Of a stretch of 64,000 bases of DNA, positions 36,768 through 46,193 are shown one piece after another. The stretch's first letter is position 1; every line of letters begins with the position of its first letter. This stretch comes from JAJDFU01 sp964641965. GTDB taxonomy: Bacteria > Bacteroidota > Bacteroidia > Chitinophagales > Saprospiraceae. The translations under genes and the position numbers were made by a program. The stretch covers positions 6,741-70,740 of the forward strand of contig CAZXLD010000025.1 in assembly GCA_964641965.1 (NCBI GenBank), read 5' to 3'. Below the pieces are notes generated by a model, which ran no database searches, was not told where the DNA came from, and saw only the letters and a program-made list of their open reading frames with translations.

Positions 36768-37532
36768 TTAACTAACTGTAGACTCTGAGCCTAATACAGA
36801 ACCCAGGTATTGGCGATTAAGACGCGCTATGTTTTCAACAGAGATACCTTTCGGACATTCCGCTTCACAAGCTGTGATGTTAGAACAATTTCCGAATCCT
36901 TCTTTATCCATCTGTGCAACCATCGCCTGGGCTCTTCGCTGTGTTTCAGGCTTACCTTGTGGCAACAGCGCAAGGTGTGAAACTTTGGCTGAAGTAAACA
37001 ACATAGCTGAAGCATTGGGGCAGGCTGCTACACAAGCGCCACATCCAATACAAGATGCTGCATCCATCGCCTCGTCTGCATGTTCTTTCTCAACGGGAAT
37101 GGAATTGGCATCGCGAGCTTGTCCAGTATTGACCGACACATAACCTCCAGCCTGAATAATGCGATCAAAAGAAGAACGGTCTACCACCAGATCACGCATC
37201 ACAGGAAAAGCCTTGGCGCGGAAGGGCTCAATGGTAATAGTCTGACCGTCATTGAATTGGCGCATATGTAACTGGCAAACTGTAGTTCCTTTCAAAGAAC
37301 CGTGCGGATGACCATTTACAACCATACTGCACGTTCCACAGATACCTTCCCTACAGTCGTGCTCGAATGCTACCGGTGCTTTCTTATCTGCTACCAGGCG
37401 TTCATTCAATACATCCAGCATTTCCAGAAAGGACATATGCTCATTTACCTCTTCGTCTGACATCTGATAGGTGACAAACTGCCCTTTGCTATACGCACCA
37501 CCTTCACGCCATATCTTGAGTGTTAATTTCAT
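36768..37532 (-). CDS. sdhB: Succinate dehydrogenase/fumarate reductase iron-sulfur subunit
   Basis: 254 residues. It carries electrons from the flavoprotein to the membrane quinone site through three clusters. The [2Fe-2S] ligands are C60, C65 and C68 in CREGICGTCS plus a later cysteine in GTTVCQL. The ferredoxin-like half has CIGCGACVAACP and CSNITACEAECPKG for the [4Fe-4S] and [3Fe-4S] clusters. This form (CREGICGTC with a single cytochrome b partner) is usual in Bacteroidota and Epsilonproteobacteria-like enzymes. It is the last gene of sdhC-sdhA-sdhB, 32 bp after sdhA, and is followed by a terminator. Confidence 0.96.
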   Translation of the reverse strand: MKLTLKIWREGGAYSKGQFVTYQMSDEEVNEHMSFLEMLDVLNERLVADKKAPVAFEHDCREGICGTCSMVVNGHPHGSLKGTTVCQLHMRQFNDGQTITIEPFRAKAFPVMRDLVVDRSSFDRIIQAGGYVSVNTGQARDANSIPVEKEHADEAMDAASCIGCGACVAACPNASAMLFTSAKVSHLALLPQGKPETQRRAQAMVAQMDKEGFGNCSNITACEAECPKGISVENIARLNRQYLGSVLGSESTVS

Positions 37533-37564
37533 TTCGTTTGTATTTAAATGGTTTTATGGGTTCA

Positions 37565-39565
37565 CTACTTGTAAGAGCGAGTTTTCAATTCCACGTTTTC
37601 GAATACCAACTCTTCTTTGTGCAAGACTGGCTCCTCTTCCCAACCTTTGTACTCCCAAGCCGATACATAAGTGAAATCTTCATCATTTCGAACAGCTTCA
37701 CCTTCCTCTGTCTGGAACTCCTCCCTGAAATGGCCTCCACAACTCTCCTCTCGCTGCAAGGCATCTACAATCATCACTTCACCAAGTTCCAGAAAATCAG
37801 CTACCCGATACGCTTTTTCAAGCTCAGGATTGTATTCTTCATTGGTGCCAGCCACGTAGAGATCACCCCAAAATTCTTCTCGCAATTCCCGAATCATCAT
37901 TCGGGCACTCTTAAGCCCTTCTCCATTTCGCGACATGCCGCAATAATCCCACATGATCCGACCCAATCGACGGTGCATACTCTCCGGGGATTTGCTCCCA
38001 TCAATGCTGATTAACTTATTAATGTGATCGTGTACATTTTGTTCAGCCTCTTCGAACTCATTTTGATTTGGATCAATGCTTCCTGTACGTATTTCTCCGC
38101 TCAGGAATTGACCGATAGTGTATGGCAGTACGAAATAACCATCGGCCAGGCCTTGCATCAGAGCCGAAGCCCCAAGGCGGTTCGCGCCATGGTCACTGAA
38201 GTTACATTCACCGGTAGCAAACAAACCTGGGATATTCGTCTCCAGATTGTAATCCACCCAGAGTCCCCCCATGGTGTAATGCACGGCTGGATAGATCATC
38301 ATAGGAGTTTTATATGGATTATCCCCTTTGATCTTTTCATACATCTCAAACAGGTTGCCATATTTGGCTTCTACAACTTTCTCGCCCAACTCCCGAACCA
38401 CGGTATCGTTATTTTCATCCAGGCCACGGGAATGGGCCTCTGATTTTCCGTAGCGCATAATGGCATCATCGAAATCCAGATACACCGCCAGACCAGCCTG
38501 ATTGACTCCGCGGCCTTCATCACACACTTGTTTGGCTGCTCGAGAGGCAACGTCTCGAGGAACTAGATTTCCAAATGCTGGATAGCGCCGCTCCAGATAA
38601 TAATCCCGGTTTTCTTCAGGAATATCGGTTGGCTTCAGTCGACCTTCCCGGATCGCTTTTACATCCTCAATACTTTTAGGCACCCAAACCCGGCCATCAT
38701 TACGTAGCGACTCAGACATCAAGGTCAGTTTACTTTGGTAGTCGCCAGAAACCGGGATACAGGTTGGGTGAATTTGGGTAAAACAAGGATTTGCCATCAA
38801 TGCACCTCGCCTGACAGCCCGCCAGGCGGCAGTACTGTTGCAGTTCATGGCATTGGTACTCAGGTAAAACACATTACCATAGCCGCCGGTAGCCAAAACA
38901 ACAGCATGGGCGGCATGCCGCTCGATCTTACCGTTCAACAGATTTCGAGTAATAATTCCCCTCGCTTTTCCGTCGATCACGACCAGATCTAGCATCTCGT
39001 GCCGGTTATACATTTCTACATTTCCAAGAGCTACCTGCCGACTTAAACTCTGGTAGGCGCCCAACAGTAACTGTTGACCGGTTTGACCTTTGGCGTAGAA
39101 CGTACGACTGACCTGAACCCCACCAAAAGAACGATTGGCCAAAAGGCCACCATATTCACGAGCGAAAGGCACCCCTTGCGCAACAGCCTGATCAATAATA
39201 TTGACACTTACTTCGGCCAGGCGGTGCACATTGGCTTCACGGGAACGGTAATCACCTCCCTTAATCGTATCATAGAACAAACGGTATACGCTATCACCGT
39301 CATTTTGGTAATTTTTTGCAGCGTTAATCCCACCTTGGGCAGCAATGGAGTGCGCCCGCCTTGGGCTGTCGTGGAAAGTGAAAGCCTTGACATTGTAACC
39401 CAACTCCCCCAGGGTCGATGCCGCTGAGGCCCCTGCCAAACCAGTACCCACTACAATAATATCTATTCGACGCTTGTTATTTGGAGCGACCAGATTCATG
39501 GTCGACCGGTACTGCGTCCACTTTTCACTCAATGGGCCGGGAGGTATTTTACTATCAAATTTCAT
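37565..39565 (-). CDS. sdhA: Succinate dehydrogenase/fumarate reductase flavoprotein subunit
   Basis: 666 residues. The catalytic subunit oxidises succinate to fumarate with covalently bound FAD. The N-terminal Rossmann motif reads IIVVGTGLAGASAASTLGEL. The histidine and glycines of RRAHSIAAQGGINAAKNY mark the flavinylation site, FTQIHPTCIP and the later HYTMGGLWVDYN lie in the active site, and NLFATGECNFSDHGANRLGA closes the FAD domain. Length and pattern fit the Bacteroidota enzyme. Its gene lies 43 bp after sdhC. Direction of the physiological reaction (succinate oxidation versus fumarate reduction) cannot be read from sequence. Confidence 0.97.
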   Translation of the reverse strand: MKFDSKIPPGPLSEKWTQYRSTMNLVAPNNKRRIDIIVVGTGLAGASAASTLGELGYNVKAFTFHDSPRRAHSIAAQGGINAAKNYQNDGDSVYRLFYDTIKGGDYRSREANVHRLAEVSVNIIDQAVAQGVPFAREYGGLLANRSFGGVQVSRTFYAKGQTGQQLLLGAYQSLSRQVALGNVEMYNRHEMLDLVVIDGKARGIITRNLLNGKIERHAAHAVVLATGGYGNVFYLSTNAMNCNSTAAWRAVRRGALMANPCFTQIHPTCIPVSGDYQSKLTLMSESLRNDGRVWVPKSIEDVKAIREGRLKPTDIPEENRDYYLERRYPAFGNLVPRDVASRAAKQVCDEGRGVNQAGLAVYLDFDDAIMRYGKSEAHSRGLDENNDTVVRELGEKVVEAKYGNLFEMYEKIKGDNPYKTPMMIYPAVHYTMGGLWVDYNLETNIPGLFATGECNFSDHGANRLGASALMQGLADGYFVLPYTIGQFLSGEIRTGSIDPNQNEFEEAEQNVHDHINKLISIDGSKSPESMHRRLGRIMWDYCGMSRNGEGLKSARMMIRELREEFWGDLYVAGTNEEYNPELEKAYRVADFLELGEVMIVDALQREESCGGHFREEFQTEEGEAVRNDEDFTYVSAWEYKGWEEEPVLHKEELVFENVELKTRSYK

Positions 39566-39608
39566 CGCTTAGATTGCGTTTAAATGGTCACTAAAAGGGA
39601 AATACCTT

Positions 39609-40304
39609 TTAAAATGCAATATTTAACATCATTAAAATTGGGATGATCGCAAATGCCAATGGAATCAGGATGGAATATGCTTTACCCAAAAAACGAATAA
39701 TAGGTGTATACTTTTTGTGATTCAGGCCAAGCGTCTGGAAAGCGCTCTGAAATCCGTGCCAGAGATGAATGGCAACGACAACCATGGCTACCACATAGAA
39801 AATAACAAAACCAACCTGGGTATACACAATAGAAACGATGGTATACAAATCATTCACTTCTTTTCCATCGTACACCACCTTCTCAATTGGCCCCCAGTGC
39901 ATCTTGGCCCAAAACTGATACATATGTATAACAATGAAAACGAAGATGATGATCCCTAACCACGCCATATTTTTACTGGCAAAACTGCTGGTTTTGATGG
40001 TTCGGGTTACCTTTACGGCATAGTTGTTATTTCCACGGGCAACTCGATTCTGCTGCCATATCAATACCCCCTGCACAGCGTGAAGCAAAATGGAAAGGTA
40101 CAGTCCATAAGATACAATCGTCACCGGCAAAAAGTGAGTCATGAAATAGGCATACTTATTAAAGGAAGCTCCTCCATCGTCCATCAACAGCTGGAGGTTA
40201 CCAACTAGGTGGACTACCAAGAAGAGTATTAAAAATAAACCTGTTAAACTCATGACCAGCTTTTTCCCCAAGGAGGAAGTGATGAACCGGACAAACCAAC
40301 TCAT
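39609..40304 (-). CDS. sdhC: Succinate dehydrogenase cytochrome b subunit
   Basis: 231 residues with five hydrophobic helices, starting SLGKKLVMSLTGLFLILFLV and LVHLVGNLQLLMDDGG. Conserved histidines in the helices (VVHLVGN, LLHAVQG, IVIHMYQF, VAIHLWHGFQSAF) are positioned to bind two b hemes and support quinone reduction. This is the single-polypeptide di-heme type; no sdhD is needed or present. It is the first gene of the operon. A TACATTTG element lies about 115 nt upstream of the start. Confidence 0.95.
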   Translation of the reverse strand: MSWFVRFITSSLGKKLVMSLTGLFLILFLVVHLVGNLQLLMDDGGASFNKYAYFMTHFLPVTIVSYGLYLSILLHAVQGVLIWQQNRVARGNNNYAVKVTRTIKTSSFASKNMAWLGIIIFVFIVIHMYQFWAKMHWGPIEKVVYDGKEVNDLYTIVSIVYTQVGFVIFYVVAMVVVAIHLWHGFQSAFQTLGLNHKKYTPIIRFLGKAYSILIPLAFAIIPILMMLNIAF

Positions 40305-40418
40305 ATCGTAATGTTTTGTTGCTTAGTATGTATTTTTGTCTTCAGAAAGATTAAAAGTCGGGAACTTTCGAAGTGCTCAAACGTCTACTAAATATATGTG
40401 CATACTCGATCTTTTGAT

Positions 40419-40426
40419 CAAATGTA
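40419..40426 (-). promoter_or_regulatory. Candidate -7 promoter element for sdhCAB
   Basis: The minus strand reads TACATTTG, a perfect TAnnTTTG. No TTG -33 element was found at standard spacing. The implied 5' leader is about 110 nt. Confidence 0.3.
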
Positions 40427-40495
40427 AATCCAAAACCACCCTATTTAGAATCAGTATAAATAGATTGATGAGATAGTGTGCATCAGCTCAATCCC

Positions 40496-40987
40496 ATGGA
40501 TAAACCAAATTTTAGCATCCAATCGTTTTTCGACAAGTTTCCTCCCTTGCAAACACCCCTCACCCTGGGCGAAAATTCACACCACTCCTTTTCTTCCCTT
40601 AATGAACCCTTGCCTCATGCACTGACCGAACAGTTTATTCTTCCGCACGAGGAAGGCCAGGTCGACGAGCTCACTGAATTTGTTCCCTGTTTCAGAATTG
40701 CGAACGCAGAACCAATAATCGTTTTAGTCTATTGGAAAGCTGGACTATTGAACTATCAGTACGTAATGCTTACCTACTCGGAAAAGGGCCAGTGGATCGA
40801 CCGGAAAGTGATAGGTGGAACTTACAGTGATGGGCAGACGTTAACACAATCTATTTCGATTATTGATGAGGATCTAAGTATAACTATTGTTTCGGGGCAG
40901 ATGGAGGAAGGCGAATCTTTAGATCCCTCAAAAAGTACGGCGTATAATCTGGAGATACTTCCAAATGGAACTATCGTCAGCCAGTAA
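40496..40987 (+). CDS. Hypothetical protein
   Basis: About 163 residues from the ATG at 40496; a GTG at 40478 would add six residues. I do not recognise a family. The N-terminus (SFFDKFPPLQTPLTLGENSH) is followed by a mainly beta, acidic protein with segments such as IIVLVYWKAGLLNYQYVMLT and SITIVSGQMEEGESLD. There is no signal peptide or membrane segment, so it is probably cytoplasmic. It is divergent from sdhC and lies about 60 bp upstream of rnr, perhaps co-transcribed. Confidence 0.65.
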   Translation: MDKPNFSIQSFFDKFPPLQTPLTLGENSHHSFSSLNEPLPHALTEQFILPHEEGQVDELTEFVPCFRIANAEPIIVLVYWKAGLLNYQYVMLTYSEKGQWIDRKVIGGTYSDGQTLTQSISIIDEDLSITIVSGQMEEGESLDPSKSTAYNLEILPNGTIVSQ

Positions 40988-41048
40988 ATACGTTGTTTCA
41001 CATTCGTAGCCGGCAAAAGGAATACCAATGCCAGGCAGAAACTACTAT

Positions 41049-43217
41049 ATGACCAAAAAGAAAAAACTCAAAAAAGGCGAAGGCCGAAAATTAACCGCGC
41101 AGCAACTACAGCGGGAGATCCTAAAAATGTTGGCGCGACAGCCAAAGAAGCGCTTCAATCCCAAACAGATCGGCCAAAAGCTAAATTCCGCGAACAACCG
41201 GGATAGCATTCAGCATGCCCTCGATAAGCTGGCTGAAACCAATCAGATCTTTGCCCTCGGCAATTATAAATATCAGGTTCGAAAAGCCCCTGGAAAAGGA
41301 TTACCCTCCAGGGAATATACCGGAAAGGTAGATATGACCCTTTCGGGTGCAGCCTACATCATTGTAGAAGAATTAGAAGATGACATCCGTGTAAATCCAC
41401 GAAATCTCAATACGGCTCTGGATGGCGACAAAGTCCGAATACGAGCTTGGACCCACCGAGGACGTTCGCGGATGGAAGGGGAAGTGACTGAAATCCTCGA
41501 ACGGGCGGCAAAACGCTATCTGGGTACGTACTGGAAATATGAAAATTACGGCCTGGTAACTCCGCAAGGGAAAATGCCGTACGATATTCAAATTCCGATT
41601 GGAAAAGAACTAGGGGCAAATGACGGCGAAAAAGTAGTTGTAGCCATTACCGGCTGGACGAAGGGAAAATATCCACAGCCATTGGGAGAGATCACCGGTG
41701 TGCTGGGTGCACCAGGCAGTAACGACATTGAGATGAAGGCCATCCTGATTAATAATGGCTTTGACCTGGATTTCCCGGACGAAGTTATGCAGGAATCCCA
41801 ACAGTTATCTGATACAATCTTGCCTGACGAGTTGGAAAAACGGCGCGATATGCGCACGATTACCACTTTCACGATTGATCCGCTCACCGCTAAAGATTTT
41901 GACGATGCTTTATCTGTTGAATGGAAAGAAAACGAGCAAGTCGAAATTGGAGTGCACATTGCAGATGTAACCCATTTCGTTCAACCTAAAACTGCCTTAG
42001 ACAAGGAAGCGTTTAAGCGATCTACCTCTGTATATCTGGTCGACAGGGTACTTCCAATGCTCCCCGAGCGCTTATCCAATGAACTCTGTTCGCTGCGGCC
42101 GGGCGAAGATAAATTTACTTTTTCCTGCGTTTTCACCTTCGACAAAAATCTGAATATAAAGAGTCGATGGATCGGTAAAACGTTCACCCATTCCAACAGA
42201 CGGTTTACCTACGAAGAAGCGCAGGAAATCATTGAGGCTAAAGAAGGAGCTTTTTCCAAAGAACTTCTCCTGCTCAATAAAATAGCTCACCGATTACGCA
42301 ATCGCCGGTTTAAAAAAGGGGCGATCAACTTTGAATCGGATGAAGTGCAATTCAGGCTGGATGATGATAGCAAACCGGTAGAAATTTATGTAAAACAACG
42401 GAAGGATGCGCATCTATTGGTTGAAGACTTCATGCTATTGGCTAACCGGAGTGTAGCGGAGTACATAGACAAAATGCAAGCGGAACAGGCCGAGATCCCG
42501 TTTGTATACAGGGTGCACGATGAACCTAACGGAGAAAAAGTAGATGAACTGGCCCGGTTTGCCTCCGAATTGGGATTCGAGATCGATACGAATAGTCCAC
42601 GATCCATAGCCAATTCCTATAATCGATTATTAAAGGCAGGTGAGGAAAACCCGGGTCTACGGGTATTGGCCCCAATGGCGATTCGCACTATGGCCAAGGC
42701 CGAGTATACTACAGAAAATATAGGGCACTACGGCCTAGGGTTTGAGCATTACACCCATTTTACCTCTCCGATACGGAGATACTCGGATGTGCTGGCGCAT
42801 CGCATCTTGCAACTCAACCTGATCGGTAAAGAGCCCTATCGAACCGCAAAAAATCCATTGGAAGAACAATGCCAACACATCAGTCGGATGGAGCGAAAAG
42901 CGATGGATGCCGAGCGGGAATCGGTGAAATACAAGCTTGTAGAATTCATGGAAGACCACATTGGAGAAACCTTTGATGGGTTCATCAATGGTATTATTGA
43001 ACGGGGTTTTTTCGTGGAGCTGGCTGATTCGCATGCCGAAGGCATGGTGGCATTCGACTCCATGCCGGAGCCGGTGAACGTCTCGGCCAGCGGTCTGAGT
43101 TTCAAAGGGAAGCGTTCCGGTCGAATATACAAAATGGGAGATCCGGTGAAGGTTACGATTGTGCGAGCTGATCTGGCAAAACGGCAAATCGATATGCATT
43201 TGGCAACGCCGAGCTAA
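41049..43217 (+). CDS. rnr: Ribonuclease R
   Basis: 722 residues from the ATG at 41049 (MTKKKKLKKGEG); an ATG at 41028 would add seven residues. This 3'-5' exoribonuclease degrades structured RNA. A lysine-rich winged-helix region is followed by cold-shock-like domains, then the RNB catalytic domain with the metal-binding aspartates in FTIDPLTAKDFDDALSV and the segment GVHIADVTHFV. The motif HYTHFTSPIRRYSDVLAHR is diagnostic. A C-terminal S1 domain begins near GETFDGFINGIIERGFFVEL. The whole length is typical of RNase R and longer than RNase II. A hairpin follows 9 bp after the stop. Confidence 0.96.
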   Translation: MTKKKKLKKGEGRKLTAQQLQREILKMLARQPKKRFNPKQIGQKLNSANNRDSIQHALDKLAETNQIFALGNYKYQVRKAPGKGLPSREYTGKVDMTLSGAAYIIVEELEDDIRVNPRNLNTALDGDKVRIRAWTHRGRSRMEGEVTEILERAAKRYLGTYWKYENYGLVTPQGKMPYDIQIPIGKELGANDGEKVVVAITGWTKGKYPQPLGEITGVLGAPGSNDIEMKAILINNGFDLDFPDEVMQESQQLSDTILPDELEKRRDMRTITTFTIDPLTAKDFDDALSVEWKENEQVEIGVHIADVTHFVQPKTALDKEAFKRSTSVYLVDRVLPMLPERLSNELCSLRPGEDKFTFSCVFTFDKNLNIKSRWIGKTFTHSNRRFTYEEAQEIIEAKEGAFSKELLLLNKIAHRLRNRRFKKGAINFESDEVQFRLDDDSKPVEIYVKQRKDAHLLVEDFMLLANRSVAEYIDKMQAEQAEIPFVYRVHDEPNGEKVDELARFASELGFEIDTNSPRSIANSYNRLLKAGEENPGLRVLAPMAIRTMAKAEYTTENIGHYGLGFEHYTHFTSPIRRYSDVLAHRILQLNLIGKEPYRTAKNPLEEQCQHISRMERKAMDAERESVKYKLVEFMEDHIGETFDGFINGIIERGFFVELADSHAEGMVAFDSMPEPVNVSASGLSFKGKRSGRIYKMGDPVKVTIVRADLAKRQIDMHLATPS

Positions 43218-43226
43218 AAAAAAACA

Positions 43227-43253
43227 AAGCCGTAAGCAGGTTGCTTACGGCTT
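43227..43253 (+). terminator. Hairpin after rnr
   Basis: AAGCCGTAAGCA and TGCTTACGGCTT are perfectly complementary over 12 bp with a 3-nt loop. An A-run precedes it on the plus strand; only a weak TTCACTT follows, so it may work better in the opposite direction. Confidence 0.7.
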
Positions 43254-43969
43254 CACTTAAAATGAAGGAAAACTTGGTGTAAAGAGTTTGACGCAATTGT
43301 CTAACTATCGATTCTCTATAAACCTAGATGCAAGAGTATACCCGAGCGCTGCCTGGACGAAAAATTTTTTTCTTTTTTTTCTTTTCAACCTCTCGGAACA
43401 ACAAGTAAAAGGGATGATAATGGGGTTCTACTAGCTACCTGTATTGACAAATGAACCTGGGATTAACACATGGGTTCTTTGTGGCCTTCGCGCCTACTTT
43501 ATGCACTTTGCGGTGAATGACGGAACACCAACTTTTACTTCGAAGAATCTCGTGGTCTCGACACTTCGAGAGGCACAGACCGCTAAGAACACGAAGCGAA
43601 AAAAGTTAATTCCAATTACCATAGGATTACTTGTCCGTACAGCTACCAGGTAGTTGGTATGCTGAAGACATAGGGAACGATAAGGAGGGGCAATAGATTA
43701 AGCAGAATATATGGAAGCATTAACAGCCTCCTAAAACCCGTTCTAGTGGCCGATAATCTATAGGTTGAAAATTCAGTCCGTGAAATGTAAGATTATCTCT
43801 AATACTGACATTTGTGCTAACCTTTTAAAAAATTGTCAGCATTTAGCGCCGATGCCGACCTAGCTAAAAGGTAGGTTTAAACTTGCGTTGGGCTAATCAT
43901 GGAGGGCTAAAACGCTACATGCCCAACCAGCCATTACGCCGAAGGGTGAAGGAAAAAAGAACGCAATAA
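43254..43969. other. Long intergenic region with T-tract and decayed repeat, no gene
   Basis: About 700 bp without a convincing gene. A long T-rich tract occupies about 43363-43384. Around 43475-43520 and 43560-43600 the sequence has phrases such as TTCTTTGTGGCCTTCGCG and CGCTAAGAACACGAAGCG that are roughly inverse complements, suggesting an old inverted-repeat element. An open frame at 43444-43653 runs through this and is probably not a gene. Confidence 0.45.
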
Positions 43970-44287
43970 TCAGGCAGGAGTGATCGAAAGTGGATCAAAC
44001 GTCCGAATATCAACTGGACCTGGATTTTCTAAGGCTTCAGCTAATTTGATAGGCACAGGGAAGCTATCCAAGCGAACTTTGGGTTGTTGCATAAACCCAT
44101 ATAAACCTAATGCCAGTACTGAGCTTACCACTGCAAAAGCCAGGAATAGAATCCAAGGTGCAACTTTCTTGTTCTTACGGTGCCCCCTTTGCTCAAGTAT
44201 CCGGTCGAATACATGCATGGGGGCAGGTTCTTCAAACCCCTGGAGGCTGGATCGAAAAAGATGATCTATGGGTAGATTACTTTTCAT
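43970..44287 (-). CDS. Small single-pass membrane protein, putative anti-sigma factor
   Basis: 105 residues with one transmembrane helix (WILFLAFAVVSSVLALGLYGF, about 45-65), a basic cytoplasmic N-terminus (FDRILEQRGHRKNKK) and a short periplasmic tail. Its start overlaps the stop of the ECF sigma gene by 4 bp, so the two are translationally coupled. The layout (cytoplasmic region, helix, short outside tail) and context suggest it tethers or inhibits the sigma factor, but it shows no recognisable zinc anti-sigma motif. Confidence 0.7.
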   Translation of the reverse strand: MKSNLPIDHLFRSSLQGFEEPAPMHVFDRILEQRGHRKNKKVAPWILFLAFAVVSSVLALGLYGFMQQPKVRLDSFPVPIKLAEALENPGPVDIRTFDPLSITPA

Positions 44288-44820
44288 ACTGCTATTCTTT
44301 GGAGTTCTCTGATCATCCCCTGGAGCATTTTCCTTGATTTAACAAGTTGAGATCGAGAAGTACTTTCTGTTATGTTCAATTGTTGAGCAATTTCTGCGTG
44401 GCTAAATCCTTCGATTACATATAGATTAAACACCATTTTATACCCATTTGGCAATCGATTGACCATGCTTAACAACTCTTTTTCACCCAAATCGGCATAA
44501 ACACCAGGCTCAAAAGAAATGTGTCGCTGATCTAGATCCACCAACGATTCATTGGTAGGTAGTTTAGACCTATAATGCATCAATGCGGTGTTAACTACAA
44601 TCCTTCTTACCCAGCCTTCCAGCGCGCCATTGCCTTTAAAGTCCGCAAGATGATCAAAAATCTTAATAAATGCATCTTGAAGAATATCCTCAGCTTCCAT
44701 TCTGTTCCGGCTGTATCGAAGACATACTCCCATCATTTTTCCAGCAAATCGCTGAAAGAAGATTTTCTGCATGTCCCGGTCTTCCCGGATACAACCTTTA
44801 ACAAGTTCCCTGTCTGTCAC
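44284..44820 (-). CDS. ECF-type RNA polymerase sigma factor
   Basis: 178 residues from a GTG start. Region 2 is visible as FAGKMMGVCLRYSRNRMEAE followed by DILQDAFIKIFDHL, the -10 recognition and core-binding part. Region 4 is LPNGYKMVFNLYVIEGFSHA with the helix-turn-helix EIAQQLNITESTSRSQL. The protein should direct RNA polymerase to a stress or envelope regulon, probably controlled by the small membrane protein encoded next to it. No FecI/FecR-type transport genes adjoin it. Confidence 0.93.
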   Translation of the reverse strand: MTDRELVKGCIREDRDMQKIFFQRFAGKMMGVCLRYSRNRMEAEDILQDAFIKIFDHLADFKGNGALEGWVRRIVVNTALMHYRSKLPTNESLVDLDQRHISFEPGVYADLGEKELLSMVNRLPNGYKMVFNLYVIEGFSHAEIAQQLNITESTSRSQLVKSRKMLQGMIRELQRIAV

Positions 44821-45091
44821 TCGCCTGTTTCGGATTTGATCCAGCCTGTATGTTTGGGCTGAAATTAAGAATCGAATTCAGCTATGTAGACTAAACGCCA
44901 TTGTACAAGATACGATTTTATCTTGCTGCTGCTAAAATTTACCTGACTTGTTTACTCTAAGCAAGCGACAAGCATTCAGTAATGGTAATAAACAGTTCAA
45001 AATTGGAATTCAGGCTGACCAAAGGGGTATTGCTCTTCGCATAACTGGATGGATTGTCTAAATTCGCGGCCTGATTAATTGAGTATTAAGT

Positions 45092-46177
45092 ATGGTGCGA
45101 TTCAGAATAGTTTTTGGAGTTGGATGTTTATTGATGTGTTCCTGGTTTGTGGGTCAAACGCAGGAAAATGGGGATACCACCATTTATCAGATAGTCGAAC
45201 AAATGCCTCGGTTTCCTATTTGTGAAATCCTGGACACTACGGTTGAGGTAAAAAAGAGATGTGCCGAAGAGGCATTCCTGGCATTCATGTACGAAAACAT
45301 CCGGTACCCGATCGAGGCCATGCAGCAAAACTTGGAAGGGACAGTAGTCGTCTCTTTCGTAGTTGAAAAAAGCGGTCATATTTCACAACCCGGTATTGTC
45401 AAAGATATTGGAGGCGGCTGCGCAGCTGAGGCCTTGCGCGTAGTAGAGGGTATGCGTGAAATGGGTATGCGATGGGTACCCGGCATGCGCGAAGGAGATA
45501 CTGTCAGAGTTAAACTTTCCATCCCTCTTCGATTCCGAATTGAGGAACCCCTGCCCTATACCTTGATAAACGGTGATACCATCTATACCAATATCGATAC
45601 CTTCCCACAGTTTATAAGCGAACGTACCCTCCAGGACTATTTCTTGGAAAAACTGGATTATCCGGAAGAATGGAAGGACAGTTGTAAAGCCGGCATATTA
45701 GAAGCCCAGGTCTTGATCCGAAAAGATGGATCGGTAAAGGTGATGGAGATTATAGATATGAATGAATTGGGGTATTCCTTTTGGGATAAGGCCATAACCG
45801 CTTGCGTTTCCACCTATGGATCCTGGAAACCTGCTCGCTTCGAAGGTCAAAATGTGCCTTACGCTATCAATATTTCCGTACCATTTATTCCTAATGAAGA
45901 TCAATGTAAGGACGTAGCTTCCAATTTCAATAAAGCTCGCCAACTGGAAAACGAGGCAAGAGCATTGCTCGAAAATGAACAAGAGGATGAAGCCTTGGGC
46001 AAATTAGCTGAAGCCATTGCTTTATCCCCCAGGGATGCAAGTCTTCATCTGATGAGAGGGGAAATTTACCTGAATAAGAACGACTACGAAGGTGCCTGCT
46101 CCGATATTCGGCTGGCCAGAGAAATTGCCTCTGCAGATTGGTATGAAGAACTGCTGACCATTTTCTGTAGAAAATAG
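45092..46177 (+). CDS. Periplasmic protein with two TonB-C-like domains and TPR repeats
   Basis: 361 residues. A signal peptide (IVFGVGCLLMCSWFVGQTQ) is followed by a TonB C-terminal-like domain (about 65-150: NIRYPIEAMQQNLEGTVVVS and FVVEKSGHI). A second, more diverged copy (about 175-270: KLDYPEEWKDS, EAQVLIRKDGSVKV, PYAINISVPFIP) comes next, then two TPR-like helices (about 285-355: EALGKLAEAIALSPRDASLH and LMRGEIYLNKNDYEGACSDI). It lacks the N-terminal anchor and proline-rich spacer of true TonB, so it should not energise receptors itself. A role in envelope protein interactions is inferred. Confidence 0.8.
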   Translation: MVRFRIVFGVGCLLMCSWFVGQTQENGDTTIYQIVEQMPRFPICEILDTTVEVKKRCAEEAFLAFMYENIRYPIEAMQQNLEGTVVVSFVVEKSGHISQPGIVKDIGGGCAAEALRVVEGMREMGMRWVPGMREGDTVRVKLSIPLRFRIEEPLPYTLINGDTIYTNIDTFPQFISERTLQDYFLEKLDYPEEWKDSCKAGILEAQVLIRKDGSVKVMEIIDMNELGYSFWDKAITACVSTYGSWKPARFEGQNVPYAINISVPFIPNEDQCKDVASNFNKARQLENEARALLENEQEDEALGKLAEAIALSPRDASLHLMRGEIYLNKNDYEGACSDIRLAREIASADWYEELLTIFCRK

Positions 46178-46193
46178 CCAACAGTTTTCAAGT

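Noticed and set aside
43444..43653. Open plus-strand frame of 69 codons in the gap after rnr
   Set aside because: It runs through decayed inverse-repeat sequence, resembles no protein family and has no promoter or ribosome-binding context.
45092..46177. Annotation as TonB energy transducer
   Set aside because: The N-terminal membrane anchor and proline-rich spacer are missing; only TonB-C-like domains are present.
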